This document shows positions 42,621 through 51,423 of a DNA stretch of 64,000 nt, piece after piece. The translations under genes were made by a program, and so were the position numbers. Below the pieces are notes generated by a model that saw nothing but the letters and a program-made list of their open reading frames with translations, made no database searches and was not told where the DNA came from. This DNA is from Nitrospira sp. (GTDB taxonomy: Bacteria > Nitrospirota > Nitrospiria > Nitrospirales > Nitrospiraceae): contig SWDI01000001.1 in assembly GCA_005116955.1 (NCBI GenBank), forward strand, positions 276,464 through 340,463, read 5' to 3'. Numbering within the stretch: position 1 is the first letter of the stretch; the number at the start of each line of letters is the position of its first letter.

Positions 42621-44075
42621 ATGTTCGAACAAGCCTTCAAGAACATCGATGACGTCCTTCGGAAAGAAGCTGGGTGTACGACCGAGTTGGACTATACCGA
42701 GCAGACTTCGTGGCTGTTGTTTCTCAAGTATCTCGATGGGCTGGAGCAGGATAAGGCCGACGAAGCGAAGCTGGAGGGCAAACGATACAGTTTCATTCTC
42801 GACAAAGATTTTCGCTGGGAGAGCTGGGCCGCACCCAAGGGGAAAGACGGCAAGCTCGATCACAACAAAGCCTTGACCGGCAGTGACCTGAGCGAGTTCG
42901 TCAATCTCAAGTTCTTTCCCTACCTGCACGGCTTCAAGCAGAAGGCCAGTGGGCCGAACACCATCGAGTACAAGATCGGCGAAATCTTCGGCGAGATTAA
43001 GAACAGAATTCAGAGCGGCTACAACCTGCGCGAGATCATCGATCACATCGACGAACTGCGCTTCCGTTCGCAGACCGAGAAGCATGAGCTGTCGCACCTC
43101 TATGAAGCCAAGATCAAGAACATGGGCAACGCCGGGCGCAACGGCGGCGAGTATTACACCCCGCGCCCGCTCATTCGCGCCATGGTGCAAGTGGTCAAGC
43201 CGAAGATCGGCGACAAGATCTACGACGGGGCCTGCGGGTCGGCGGGCTTCTTGTGCGAAGCGTTCGACTACCTGAAAGCCAAGGGCAACCTGACGACCAA
43301 AGATCTGACGACGCTCCAGACCCGCACCTTCTACGGGAAGGAGAAGAAGTCCCTCGCCTACGTCATGGCTATCATGAACATGATCCTGCACGGCATCGAG
43401 GCGCCGAACATCATCCATACCAACACGCTCACCGAAAACCTCGCCGATATTCAGGAGAAGGATCGCTACGAAGTGGTGCTCGCCAATCCGCCCTTCGGTG
43501 GCAAGGAGCGGAAGGAAGTACAGCAGAACTTCCCCATCCGCACCGGCGAGACGGCGTTTCTGTTCCTCCAACACTTCATCAAGATGCTCAGGGCGGGTGG
43601 ACGCGGCGCTGTGGTCATCAAGAATACGTTTCTGTCCAACACGGACAACGCTTCCGTGAGCCTGCGCAAGTTGCTGTTGGAAAGCTGCAACCTCCACACC
43701 GTGCTCGACTGTCCCGGCGGCACGTTCCAGGGTGCGGGTGTGAAGACCGTGGTGCTCTTTTTCGACAAAGGCGCGCCGACACGAAAAGTCTGGTTCTATC
43801 AACTCGATCCTGGTCGCAACCTCGGCAAGACCAACCCGCTCAATGATGATGACTTGAAGGAGTTCATCAAGCTCCAAAAGACCTTTGCCGACTCGCCCAA
43901 GAGTTGGTCTGTAGACGCCAAGAGCACCGACCAGACGACCTTTGACCTTTCTGTGAAGAACCCCAACGGTGGCGAGGTCACCACGCATCGCAGTCCGCAG
44001 GAAATCATGGACGAAATCGCCGCGCTCGACGATGAAAGCGAAGAGGTGCTGGGGAATATCAAGGCGTTGTTATGA
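42621..44075 (+). CDS. hsdM: Type I restriction-modification methyltransferase subunit HsdM
   Basis: 484 residues. The N-terminal helical domain opens MFEQAFKNIDDVLRKEAGCTTELD. SAM-binding: YYTPRPLIRAMVQ and YDGACGSAGFL. Catalytic motif IV NPPF (Asn289) in LANPPFGGKE identifies an N6-adenine methylase. With HsdS it forms the M2S methyltransferase. The next gene hsdS starts 4 bases before this stop (ATGA). Upstream 42460-42560 contains the intergenic motif CCTGAGCTTATCGAAGGG, a type common in many bacteria. Confidence 0.95.
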   Translation: MFEQAFKNIDDVLRKEAGCTTELDYTEQTSWLLFLKYLDGLEQDKADEAKLEGKRYSFILDKDFRWESWAAPKGKDGKLDHNKALTGSDLSEFVNLKFFPYLHGFKQKASGPNTIEYKIGEIFGEIKNRIQSGYNLREIIDHIDELRFRSQTEKHELSHLYEAKIKNMGNAGRNGGEYYTPRPLIRAMVQVVKPKIGDKIYDGACGSAGFLCEAFDYLKAKGNLTTKDLTTLQTRTFYGKEKKSLAYVMAIMNMILHGIEAPNIIHTNTLTENLADIQEKDRYEVVLANPPFGGKERKEVQQNFPIRTGETAFLFLQHFIKMLRAGGRGAVVIKNTFLSNTDNASVSLRKLLLESCNLHTVLDCPGGTFQGAGVKTVVLFFDKGAPTRKVWFYQLDPGRNLGKTNPLNDDDLKEFIKLQKTFADSPKSWSVDAKSTDQTTFDLSVKNPNGGEVTTHRSPQEIMDEIAALDDESEEVLGNIKALL

Positions 44076-45307
44076 AGAATGGGTGGAAGACAAAGAGTCT
44101 TGGTGAAGTTTGCTCATTTCTGAATCGCGGCATTTCTCCTCGGTATCTCGAAAGTGGAGGGATTTGTGTCCTGAATCAAAAGTGCATTCGCGATCATCGC
44201 GTCAGCTATGAACCATCACGCAGACATGATGCACAAGCAAAGAAGGTTGGGAGTGAGCGGCTGATCCACGCCGGGGACGTGCTCGTCAACTCCACTGGAA
44301 CAGGGACACTTGGTCGGGTCGCACAACTGCGTGAGGCTCCCCCTGAGCCGACGACTGTTGATTCGCATGTGACGATCGTTCGCCCTACGCCAGGAAAGTT
44401 CTATCCTGAGTTCTTCGGCTACATGCTCGTAGTCATCGAAGACGCCATCAAGGAGGCTGGCGAGGGTTGCGGCGGCCAGACGGAATTGGCGCGGTCAGCC
44501 TTGGCCGAGAAGTTTTCGGTGCACTATCCAGAATCACTTCCCGAACAGCAGCGGATCGTCGGCATCCTCGACGAAGCGTTTGAGGGTATCGCCATAGCCA
44601 CAGCCAACGCCGAAAAGAACCTCCGCAACGCCCGCGCCCTCTTCGAAAGCCATCTCGAATCCGTCTTCACGCAGCGCGGCGAGGGGTGGGACAGAGTGAC
44701 GTTGGAGACGCTTCTTGAACGCGGCTGGATTGAGAGCCATTTGGATGGCAACCATGGAAGCGATTATCCACGCAAGGACGAGTTCATCAGCGAAGGTGTA
44801 CCCTACATCTCGGCCAACTGTCTCGACGACGAGCGCGTTGATATGACCCGCGCAAAGTATCTGTCGCCAAGTCGCGCTGCATTACTCCGCAAGGGCATCG
44901 CGAAAGACAATGACGTCCTGTTTGCCCACAACGCCACGGTTGGGCCGGTCGCCATTCTTCACACGGACGAGGAAAAGGTGATTCTCGGCACGTCGCTTAC
45001 CTACTACCGCTGCAACCCGAAGCACATTCTGCCGGAGTATCTCGCCCACTACATGAGGTCATTCGGATTCAAGTCGCAGTATTTGCAGGTGATGAAGCAA
45101 TCCACCCGCAACCAAGTCCCCATCACGAAGCAGCGGGAGTTCTTTCATGTCATCCCGCCGCTCGATGAGCAGAAGGAGATTGTCGGGGCACTGGACGGGC
45201 TTTTTGAAAATGGCCAACGCCTCGAATCCATCTACCAGCAAACGCTCGCCGCGCTGGACGAGTTGAAGCAGTCGCTGCTGCACCAGGCCTTCAGTGGGAA
45301 GCTGTAG
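44072..45307 (+). CDS. hsdS: Type I restriction-modification specificity subunit HsdS
   Basis: 411 residues with two target-recognition domains. TRD1 starts GWKTKSLGEVCSFLNRGISP and ends before a conserved helix (LPEQQRIVGILDEAFEGIAIAT). TRD2 starts GWDRVTLETLLERGWIESHL and ends before IPPLDEQKEIVGALDGLFENG. The two helices space the half-sites of the bipartite DNA target. The target cannot be read from the sequence. It overlaps hsdM by 4 bases; fic starts 50 bases downstream. Confidence 0.93.
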   Translation: MKNGWKTKSLGEVCSFLNRGISPRYLESGGICVLNQKCIRDHRVSYEPSRRHDAQAKKVGSERLIHAGDVLVNSTGTGTLGRVAQLREAPPEPTTVDSHVTIVRPTPGKFYPEFFGYMLVVIEDAIKEAGEGCGGQTELARSALAEKFSVHYPESLPEQQRIVGILDEAFEGIAIATANAEKNLRNARALFESHLESVFTQRGEGWDRVTLETLLERGWIESHLDGNHGSDYPRKDEFISEGVPYISANCLDDERVDMTRAKYLSPSRAALLRKGIAKDNDVLFAHNATVGPVAILHTDEEKVILGTSLTYYRCNPKHILPEYLAHYMRSFGFKSQYLQVMKQSTRNQVPITKQREFFHVIPPLDEQKEIVGALDGLFENGQRLESIYQQTLAALDELKQSLLHQAFSGKL

Positions 45308-45357
45308 GCGCTTGACGCAAAACTTGACTTATACTTGACTCTTGACTAGCCTTTCTC

Positions 45358-46365
45358 ATGGCCTATGTTCCGCAATTCACCATCACGCCGGCCCTGCTTG
45401 GGGAAGTCGAGCAGGTGGCGGCGTTGCGCGAACGCATTCACAGCGCCGTGGTGGATCTCGCCTGGATTCCCGCCCTCCAAAAAGACACCCGCAGCCGCAC
45501 CGCTCATGCCTCGACGGCGATCGAGGGCAACCCGCTGACGCTCGCGCAGGTGCGAGCGTTGGAGGAGGGGCGCGACCTGTCCTCGTCCGGCGTGCGGCAT
45601 AAGCGTGAGGTGCTCAATTATTTTGCCGGGCTTCGTTACGTGGAGAAGCATGCGGGGAAAAAGACGATCCGCCATGCCGACATTCTGGCCTTGCACCGGA
45701 TTCTGGCCGAAGGCGTGATGGATCAGGGCGAGGCGGGGACCTATCGCATGATCGCGGTCCGAGTCGGACAGTACCGTCCCCCTCCGCCCGAGGCTGTGTC
45801 GGGACTGATGTTCGAGCTGCTGGAATGGTGGAACCAGCCTGCCAAGAGGCTTTCGCCGGTGCTCAGCTCAGCCATTCTGCATTATCGCTTCGAAGCCATC
45901 CATCCGTTTGCCGACGGCAATGGCCGCACGGGCCGGGCGCTCGCGCTGTGGGAACTCTACCGGCGCGGCTTCGATACGCAGCATATGTTTTCGGTGGACG
46001 AATATTACTGGGAGGATCGACCGAGATATTATGCCGCGTTGGATGCGGTGCGGAAGGCCGGAGAGGATCTGACTGCCTGGTTGGAATATTGTGCGGCGGG
46101 GCTTCGCCAAACACTCGAAGGGGTGTGGCTGCGGATTCACACGCTCCAGGCGAAGCCGATGGAAAAGCTGGTCTTGCGCCCGAAGCAGGAACAGCTGCTG
46201 CACCTGCTTCGCGATCACGGGAGCATGACGCCCGGTGAAATATGGACGGCGCTGGGCCTGTCCCGGCAGGGGGCGATGGACGTGTTGCGCCCGCTGCTCA
46301 ATGCGGGGCTTGTGGAAAAAGTCGGCGGGAAAAAGACCGGCCATTACGTCTTGCGCAGCCTATGA
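45358..46365 (+). CDS. Fic-domain protein with inhibitory motif and C-terminal winged helix
   Basis: 335 residues. Fic signature HPFADGNGRTGR (182-193) is complete, with catalytic His182. STAIEGN (52-58) is the inhibitory [S/T]xxxE(G/N) motif on the N-terminal side, so a class II autoinhibited protein. The final 70 residues look like a winged helix (MTPGEIWTALGLSRQGAMDV, LRPLLNAGLVEKVGGKKTGH). Fic proteins usually transfer AMP to hydroxyls on target proteins. It lies inside the hsd operon between hsdS and hsdR, and its stop overlaps the hsdR start (ATGA), so it is made together with the restriction subunit. Confidence 0.92.
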   Translation: MAYVPQFTITPALLGEVEQVAALRERIHSAVVDLAWIPALQKDTRSRTAHASTAIEGNPLTLAQVRALEEGRDLSSSGVRHKREVLNYFAGLRYVEKHAGKKTIRHADILALHRILAEGVMDQGEAGTYRMIAVRVGQYRPPPPEAVSGLMFELLEWWNQPAKRLSPVLSSAILHYRFEAIHPFADGNGRTGRALALWELYRRGFDTQHMFSVDEYYWEDRPRYYAALDAVRKAGEDLTAWLEYCAAGLRQTLEGVWLRIHTLQAKPMEKLVLRPKQEQLLHLLRDHGSMTPGEIWTALGLSRQGAMDVLRPLLNAGLVEKVGGKKTGHYVLRSL

Positions 46366-48572
46366 ATGAAGCCGAGACCAGAGCCGAGCATATCGATCCC
46401 GCCCTGAAGGCGGCTGGCTGGGGCGTCGTCGAAGGCTCCCGTATTCTGCGCGAGTATCCCATCACCCCAGGTCGCATCGAAGGCCTTGGACGGCGCGGTA
46501 AGCCGCTCATCGCCGACTACGTGCTGGTCTATCGCAACCACAAGCTGGCCGTCGTTGAAGCCAAGGCCTGGGATGAAGAACTGACCGAAGGGGTAGGGCA
46601 GGCGAAGGACTACGCGGGGAAGCTGGCCATTCGCTTCACCTACGCCACGAACGGGCAGGGCCTCTACCGCATCGACATGGAGACCGGCAGGGAAGGGGAG
46701 GTACCGCACTATCCCGGCCCCGAAGAACTCTGGAACCTGACCTTCGCGAAACAGAATGCCTGGCGCGATCGCTTCTCCGCAGTCCCATTTGAAGACAAAG
46801 GCGGATCGCACCCCAGCCGCTATTACCAAGATATTGCGGTTGAGCGTGTGATGCAGGCCATGGCGGAAAACAAGCCGCGCATCCTGTTCCTGGCCGACCG
46901 GAACATTCTGGCTAATCAGGCCTACAACGCCTTCTCTGCCTTTCCTGAAGATGCGCTGGTGCGGATTGAGCCGGACGATATTCGGAAGAAAGGTAAAGTG
47001 CCGAAGAATGGGAGTCTGTTCTTCACGATCTTTCAAACCTTCATGAGCGGGCCAGGGGACACACCCTATTTCGGCGAGTATCCACCGGATTTCTTTGACT
47101 TCATCGTCATCGACGAATGCCATCGTGGCGGCGCGAACGACGAGAGCAACTGGCGCGGCATCCTGGAGTACTTTGCCCCCGCCGTGCAGCTAGGCCTGAC
47201 CGCGACGCCCAAACGCAAAGACAACGTGGACACCTACGCCTATTTCGGCGAGCCGGTCTATATCTATTCACTGAAGGACGGCATCAACGACGGGTTTCTC
47301 ACGCCGTTCAAGGTGAAGCAGATCTCCACGACGCTCGATGAGTATGTCTATACGCCGGACGACCAGCTCATCGAAGGTGAGATTGAGGCGAAGAAACGTT
47401 ACACGGAGAGCGACTTCAATAAGATCATCGAGATCAAAGAGCGCGAAAAGAAACGTGTCGAGATCTTCATGAGCCAGATCAACCAGCAGGAGAAGACGCT
47501 GGTTTTTTGCGCCACACAGGATCACGCGCTGGCTGTGCGCGATCTTATCAACCAAATGAAGACGAGCGCAGACCCGAACTACTGCCAGCGGGTGACCGCC
47601 AATGACGGCGAGCTCGGCGAGCAACATCTCCGTGACTTCCAAGACAACGAAAAGACCATCCCAACGATTCTCACGACTTCCCAGAAGCTCTCGACTGGTG
47701 TGGATGCCCGCAATATTCGCAACATCGTCCTCATGCGCCCGATCAACTCCATGATCGAGTTCAAGCAGATCATCGGTCGCGGGACGAGGCTCTATGATGG
47801 GAAGGACTACTTCACGATTTACGACTTCGTGAAGGCCCATCACTACTTCAGCGATCCTGAGTGGGATGGGGAGCCGATTGAGCCGGAGCCAAGGCCGGAA
47901 GGCAAGACAGTTCCTCCATCGCCTCAACCGGTCGATAGAGTGCGCGAAGAGCCAGCCGAGTATGTGAAAAGAAAATGCATCAAGGTGAAGCTGGCCGACG
48001 GGAAAGCCCGCACTATCCAACACATGATGGTGACGACTTTTTGGCATCCGGACGGGACACCCATGTCGGCACAGCAATTCTTGGAGATGCTGTTTGGAAA
48101 ACTGCCGGAGTTCTTCAAAGACGAAGCAGAACTCCGCGCTCTCTGGAGCAGTCCCGATACCCGCACCAAGCTTTTACAGGGGCTTGCCGAAAAAGGGTTC
48201 GGCGCTGAGCAGATGGTGGAGATGCAGCGCATCATCGATGCGGAGAACAGCGACCTCTTCGATGTGCTCGCGCATGTCGCCTATGCTCTCGCTCCACTCA
48301 CGCGAGAAGAACGGGCGGATAGAGCCAAGGTGGAAATCCGGACGCACTTCACCGGCAAGCACCAGGCGTTCCTCGACTTTGTCCTCGCGCAATACGTGAG
48401 AGTTGGTGTTGATGAACTCGCGCAGGATAAGCTCTCCCCGCTGCTCAAACTGAAGTATCACAATGCTATCGCGGACGCCGTGGCAGACCTGGGCAAGCCT
48501 GAAGAGATCGGCAGAGTCTTTGCCGGGTTTCAGAAGTATTTGTATCAGCCGCAGATACAGAGAGGTTTGTAA
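46362..48572 (+). CDS. hsdR: Type I restriction subunit HsdR, Walker A segment missing
   Basis: 736 residues from the ATG at 46362, coupled to fic. The PD-(D/E)xK nuclease is present: Asp52 in LIADYVLVY, and Glu66 and Lys68 in VVEAKAW. Helicase motifs II (IDECH, 250-254), III (LTATP) and VI (QIIGRGTRLYDGK) are intact. Motif I is absent: SRYYQDIAVERVMQAMAENK runs straight into PRILFLADRNILANQ. In the family these are separated by RILL-MATGTGKT plus about 15 residues. About 28 residues seem to be lost in frame at about 46872-46890, perhaps between two PRIL-coding repeats. Without Walker A, translocation and cleavage should fail while methylation by HsdM/HsdS can continue. Confidence 0.9.
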   Translation: MNEAETRAEHIDPALKAAGWGVVEGSRILREYPITPGRIEGLGRRGKPLIADYVLVYRNHKLAVVEAKAWDEELTEGVGQAKDYAGKLAIRFTYATNGQGLYRIDMETGREGEVPHYPGPEELWNLTFAKQNAWRDRFSAVPFEDKGGSHPSRYYQDIAVERVMQAMAENKPRILFLADRNILANQAYNAFSAFPEDALVRIEPDDIRKKGKVPKNGSLFFTIFQTFMSGPGDTPYFGEYPPDFFDFIVIDECHRGGANDESNWRGILEYFAPAVQLGLTATPKRKDNVDTYAYFGEPVYIYSLKDGINDGFLTPFKVKQISTTLDEYVYTPDDQLIEGEIEAKKRYTESDFNKIIEIKEREKKRVEIFMSQINQQEKTLVFCATQDHALAVRDLINQMKTSADPNYCQRVTANDGELGEQHLRDFQDNEKTIPTILTTSQKLSTGVDARNIRNIVLMRPINSMIEFKQIIGRGTRLYDGKDYFTIYDFVKAHHYFSDPEWDGEPIEPEPRPEGKTVPPSPQPVDRVREEPAEYVKRKCIKVKLADGKARTIQHMMVTTFWHPDGTPMSAQQFLEMLFGKLPEFFKDEAELRALWSSPDTRTKLLQGLAEKGFGAEQMVEMQRIIDAENSDLFDVLAHVAYALAPLTREERADRAKVEIRTHFTGKHQAFLDFVLAQYVRVGVDELAQDKLSPLLKLKYHNAIADAVADLGKPEEIGRVFAGFQKYLYQPQIQRGL

Positions 48573-48653
48573 ACAGGTAACAACTACGTTCGACGCTTGA
48601 TGCTCCCAATCACATCCTGTATCGTTCATCACCTGTGATGGAGGGTTCTCCCG

Positions 48654-49121
48654 ATGAATGCCTGTGGTCGTATCTTCTTCCTTGTTCTTATTCTCACCAG
48701 CGCTGCCCTGTTTTCCACGCTCACGGCTGAAGCGCGCGATCTATCATCGCTCAAGGCCTGCGAGGTTGTGATGGGCAAAGACGTGGCCGGGATTGCCAAA
48801 GGGAAGCTTATGTCGCCGCCGCTGGGAGGGGCGCAAGCTTGCGCCTATCTTGTGGAGATGCCCGACGGCACGGTGGAGAGTTACCGTTTTTCGATTCAGG
48901 CGCCTGCCGGCATTGAGGCGATGTGGAAGAGCCAGACAGCGGCTGAGCGTGGCGAGGCGGTAGCCGGCTTATGGGATCAAGCCTATGTGGCCAAGCAGTT
49001 TATGGCCTCGGGGCTGAGTCTCGCGGCGGTCAAGCGGAATGATCTGGCCATCGAAGTGACGGGCGAGAGAAAGGACGTGCTGCTCGCGATTGCCACGTTG
49101 GCGATCTCCCGCCTGCGATGA
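48654..49121 (+). CDS. Exported protein of unknown function
   Basis: 155 residues; GGAGG lies before the ATG. A signal peptide (IFFLVLILTSAALFSTLTAE, cleavage near AEA-RD) precedes a small domain with two Cys (KACEVVMGKDVAG and AQACAYLVEM) that may form a disulphide, and the text AKGKLMSPPLGG. No known function. It follows the restriction operon by about 80 bases and probably has its own promoter. Confidence 0.7.
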   Translation: MNACGRIFFLVLILTSAALFSTLTAEARDLSSLKACEVVMGKDVAGIAKGKLMSPPLGGAQACAYLVEMPDGTVESYRFSIQAPAGIEAMWKSQTAAERGEAVAGLWDQAYVAKQFMASGLSLAAVKRNDLAIEVTGERKDVLLAIATLAISRLR

Positions 49122-49268
49122 GGGCTTGTCGAAGAAAGATATCCCAAGAAGTCTTTTCAGTGACTCGAAAGAGCCGGTGAGGCTAACTCCTGCCATTGTT
49201 TCACCTGCCTCAAGCTATCGCCGACCTATTGCCAAGATTTCTCAGCGTTTGCACTCAGCAGGTGCTGA

Positions 49269-49724
49269 TCAATGTCTTGTCTTGTGATGGGACTCGCCTC
49301 TTGATGCGGCTCCGTTCTTGGCGTTGAGCGGGGTAAAGCGGGCGGCATAGGCCTGCTGTTCCGGTAGCCTGAGGAAGACCAGGATTCCGGTGTCCGGATT
49401 AATCGTAAATGTTCCGCTCCCCTTCAGCTGGTTGTCACCAGACGGTTCCAGTTCAACCTGTATAGTGGCCTTCTCAAACCCATGCTGGATGGTGGCCTTA
49501 GCTTTCGCTCCATCGGAAGGGATGCCCTTGTCGGAATGATCGGTCACATACAGCAGCAGCTCTCCATTCTTGGCAACCAACTCAAGATGATAAGGGCCTG
49601 CAGCAAGCGATTGCCCACCGTGAAGGGCCTTCACGGGTTCTGTGTGTTTCGCTGAATGGGCCCAGACCGGCGTCGATCCGAGCAACGTTGCACACAGGGT
49701 TAAATGTCCTAGGAGATATTTCAT
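49269..49724 (-). CDS. Periplasmic HGG-type protein, paralogue of 49785-50264
   Basis: 151 residues. Signal peptide (LLGHLTLCATLLGSTPVWAH). The mature protein has ALHGGQSLAAGPYHLELVAK, LLLYVTDHSDKGI, SGTFTINPDTGILVFL and AYAARFTPL, all shared with the upstream gene. The pattern (HGG start, DH, G-F, ending ARF.PL) suggests a small beta-sandwich. The C-terminus has several His (SHHKTRH). Many such proteins are near metal-efflux genes in other bacteria, so a metal role is suggested but not shown. Confidence 0.7.
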   Translation of the reverse strand: MKYLLGHLTLCATLLGSTPVWAHSAKHTEPVKALHGGQSLAAGPYHLELVAKNGELLLYVTDHSDKGIPSDGAKAKATIQHGFEKATIQVELEPSGDNQLKGSGTFTINPDTGILVFLRLPEQQAYAARFTPLNAKNGAASRGESHHKTRH

Positions 49725-49784
49725 GATCGGTACTCCAGAATGGCAGCTCCGTATCTCTCAAGAGTGAGTGGTGGAAGTCGGCCA

Positions 49785-50264
49785 TCACTGCTTCGGTGAG
49801 TGGTGATGGTGATGTGGGCCGGCATCATCCGCGTGGGACGGGGATTTTTCCGCCTGTTCGCTCTTGGGTTTCAACGGCGTGAAGCGGGCGGCATAGCCGT
49901 CTTGGTTCGGCAGCTTCATGAAGACGACAACCACGGTATTGGGGGTTAACGAAAAGGTGCCGGAACCACCGAGCATATTGTTCCCCACCGGGTGCATGTT
50001 CACCTGCGTCCTGGTTGGCCCGTTCTCGATGTTGGCTTTGGCTAAACCGCCGTCGACGCTGATGGGGTTGTCGGCGTGGTCCGTGACGTAGACCGTCAGG
50101 TCGCCATCTTTCGCGATCAGCTCCATATGAAATGGACCGGTCATGCGCAACTGCCCGCCATGGGGTGCCTGGACAGATTCAAAATATTCGTCGGTATGGG
50201 CACCAGCCGAGAGGGACAGGGACAGGGTTATGCCACATACCACACTAGCAATCGTCTTGTTCAT
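49785..50264 (-). CDS. Periplasmic HGG-type protein with His-rich tail
   Basis: 159 residues. Signal peptide (MNKTIASVVCGITLSLSLSA). The mature sequence APHGGQLRMTGPFHMELIAK, LTVYVTDHADNPI and GYAARFTPLKP matches the neighbour at 49269, so the two are tandem paralogues. The tail GPHHHHHSPKQ has a run of five His that could bind Ni, Zn, Co or Cu. It follows the thioredoxin-like gene on the same strand by about 100 bases. Confidence 0.72.
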   Translation of the reverse strand: MNKTIASVVCGITLSLSLSAGAHTDEYFESVQAPHGGQLRMTGPFHMELIAKDGDLTVYVTDHADNPISVDGGLAKANIENGPTRTQVNMHPVGNNMLGGSGTFSLTPNTVVVVFMKLPNQDGYAARFTPLKPKSEQAEKSPSHADDAGPHHHHHSPKQ

Positions 50265-50363
50265 GCTCTGCTCGCCTCCTCACTCATTGATCGCTCAGTG
50301 CTGTCTGATCCAGCGGTTGTGGAAGTGTCTCCGGGTTCACTGACTCACAATGCAGCAGCGGAT

Positions 50364-50696
50364 CTACTTGAGTAAATGGTCTGAAATAAGTGCGGCGAGT
50401 TCGGCCGACTCGACGACTCCTTCGCGTGTCAGTAATAATTTACCATGTGCGAAGAAATGAGTGGTGGGGTATGTTTCAAACGTGTGGGTCTTCTTGATCT
50501 CACGACAGCGGCCCGGCACATGCATCTTGGCCTTCCCGATTTTGATCTCAGGAAATTTCGCAGCGGTCGCTTCAAGAATGGGATCGTAGGTCTTGCAGGG
50601 CTCGCAGGTGGCAAGGCCGTACGCAACGACCGCACCGGCGCTGTCGGTGAATTCTTTGTAGTTGGCGTCGCTGACGTCGAGAACAGTGCCATTCAT
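50364..50696 (-). CDS. Thioredoxin-like protein
   Basis: 110 residues, no signal peptide. The active-site pair is Cys31 and Cys34 in LATCEPCKTYDP, a WCGPC-like position with a different context. The cis-Pro loop is FETYPTTHFFAHGK. A conserved Cys in VPGRCREIKK may be regulatory. It would reduce protein disulphides in the cytoplasm. The peroxiredoxin gene lies upstream on the same strand with an inverted repeat in between, so it may supply electrons to it. Confidence 0.85.
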   Translation of the reverse strand: MNGTVLDVSDANYKEFTDSAGAVVAYGLATCEPCKTYDPILEATAAKFPEIKIGKAKMHVPGRCREIKKTHTFETYPTTHFFAHGKLLLTREGVVESAELAALISDHLLK

Positions 50697-50711
50697 AAGT
50701 TACCTAAAGTT

Positions 50712-50767
50712 GAAAGTCTGAAAGTTAGGAAGCCAAAACGTGACGACTTTCCAACTTTCAGACTTTC
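50712..50767. repeat. Long inverted repeat between thioredoxin-like and peroxiredoxin genes
   Basis: GAAAGTCTGAAAGTT (50712-50726) and its perfect complement AACTTTCAGACTTTC (50753-50767) flank a 26-base loop. The stem extends by GGAA/TTCC with one bulged base. It would form a strong hairpin in the intercistronic mRNA and could act as a terminator, processing site or binding site. Confidence 0.75.
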
Positions 50768-50778
50768 TAGCTATAGAA

Positions 50779-51249
50779 TTAGTTCAGCTTGGACAGCGCG
50801 TCGAGGATGTCCTTGTCTTCGCGTGCCGTCTTGATCTCCTGCACCTTCGCGTAGGCGACCTTGCCGTTCTTATCGACGATCACCGTCGCGCGCTTCGAGC
50901 AGTTCAACGGCTCAAAATACAGGCCATACGACTTTGCGGTCGTCCGGTGGACGTCCGACAACAAGCGGTGCTTCAGGTCCAGCGAATCCGCCCAGGCTTT
51001 GTGGGAAAAAAAGCTGTCGCAGCTGATGCCAAACAATTCTGCATTGGCGGACTGGAACTTGGGGAAGTCATCGGTCAGGCACTTGTTTTCACCCTGGCAC
51101 ACAGGGCTCCAATCCAACGGATAGAAGCAGAGCACGACGTTCTTCTTGCCTTTGTACTCGCTCAACTTCACGTCCTTTTGGTCCTGATCCTTCAGATTGA
51201 AGTCCGGTGCTGTATCGCCCACCTTAATTTCTGATGCTACATCGCTCAT
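50779..51249 (-). CDS. Peroxiredoxin
   Basis: 156 residues from the ATG at 51249, which has AAGGAGG upstream. A longer in-frame start would extend into non-coding DNA. The thioredoxin-fold signature [14 protein letters not shown] and the peroxidatic Cys51 in [15 protein letters not shown] are present; Cys57 follows 6 residues later and could be the resolving Cys. The usual PxxxTPVC motif has Ser for Thr. It reduces H2O2 or alkyl hydroperoxide. The thioredoxin-like gene downstream is a possible reductant. Confidence 0.9.
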   Translation of the reverse strand: MSDVASEIKVGDTAPDFNLKDQDQKDVKLSEYKGKKNVVLCFYPLDWSPVCQGENKCLTDDFPKFQSANAELFGISCDSFFSHKAWADSLDLKHRLLSDVHRTTAKSYGLYFEPLNCSKRATVIVDKNGKVAYAKVQEIKTAREDKDILDALSKLN

Positions 51250-51423
51250 TGCAAACCTCCTTATTAGGACATCTATATTTTGGTGATCGCTGTACTGAGG
51301 CCTCGGATTGGCAGGACCCCACATGAACCATAAACTTTGTAACCTGTGCTTTAAAGGGATGTCAACAGCCAGCCAGGCCCAGCATTGGGTGTGAAGGGGT
51401 AACATGTTGAGTTATCAACGGAC

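Noticed and set aside
42504-43988. Long minus-strand frame (494 codons) opposite hsdM
   Set aside because: Shadow of the highly conserved hsdM gene; its translation has no recognisable domain and depends on the codon bias of the sense strand.
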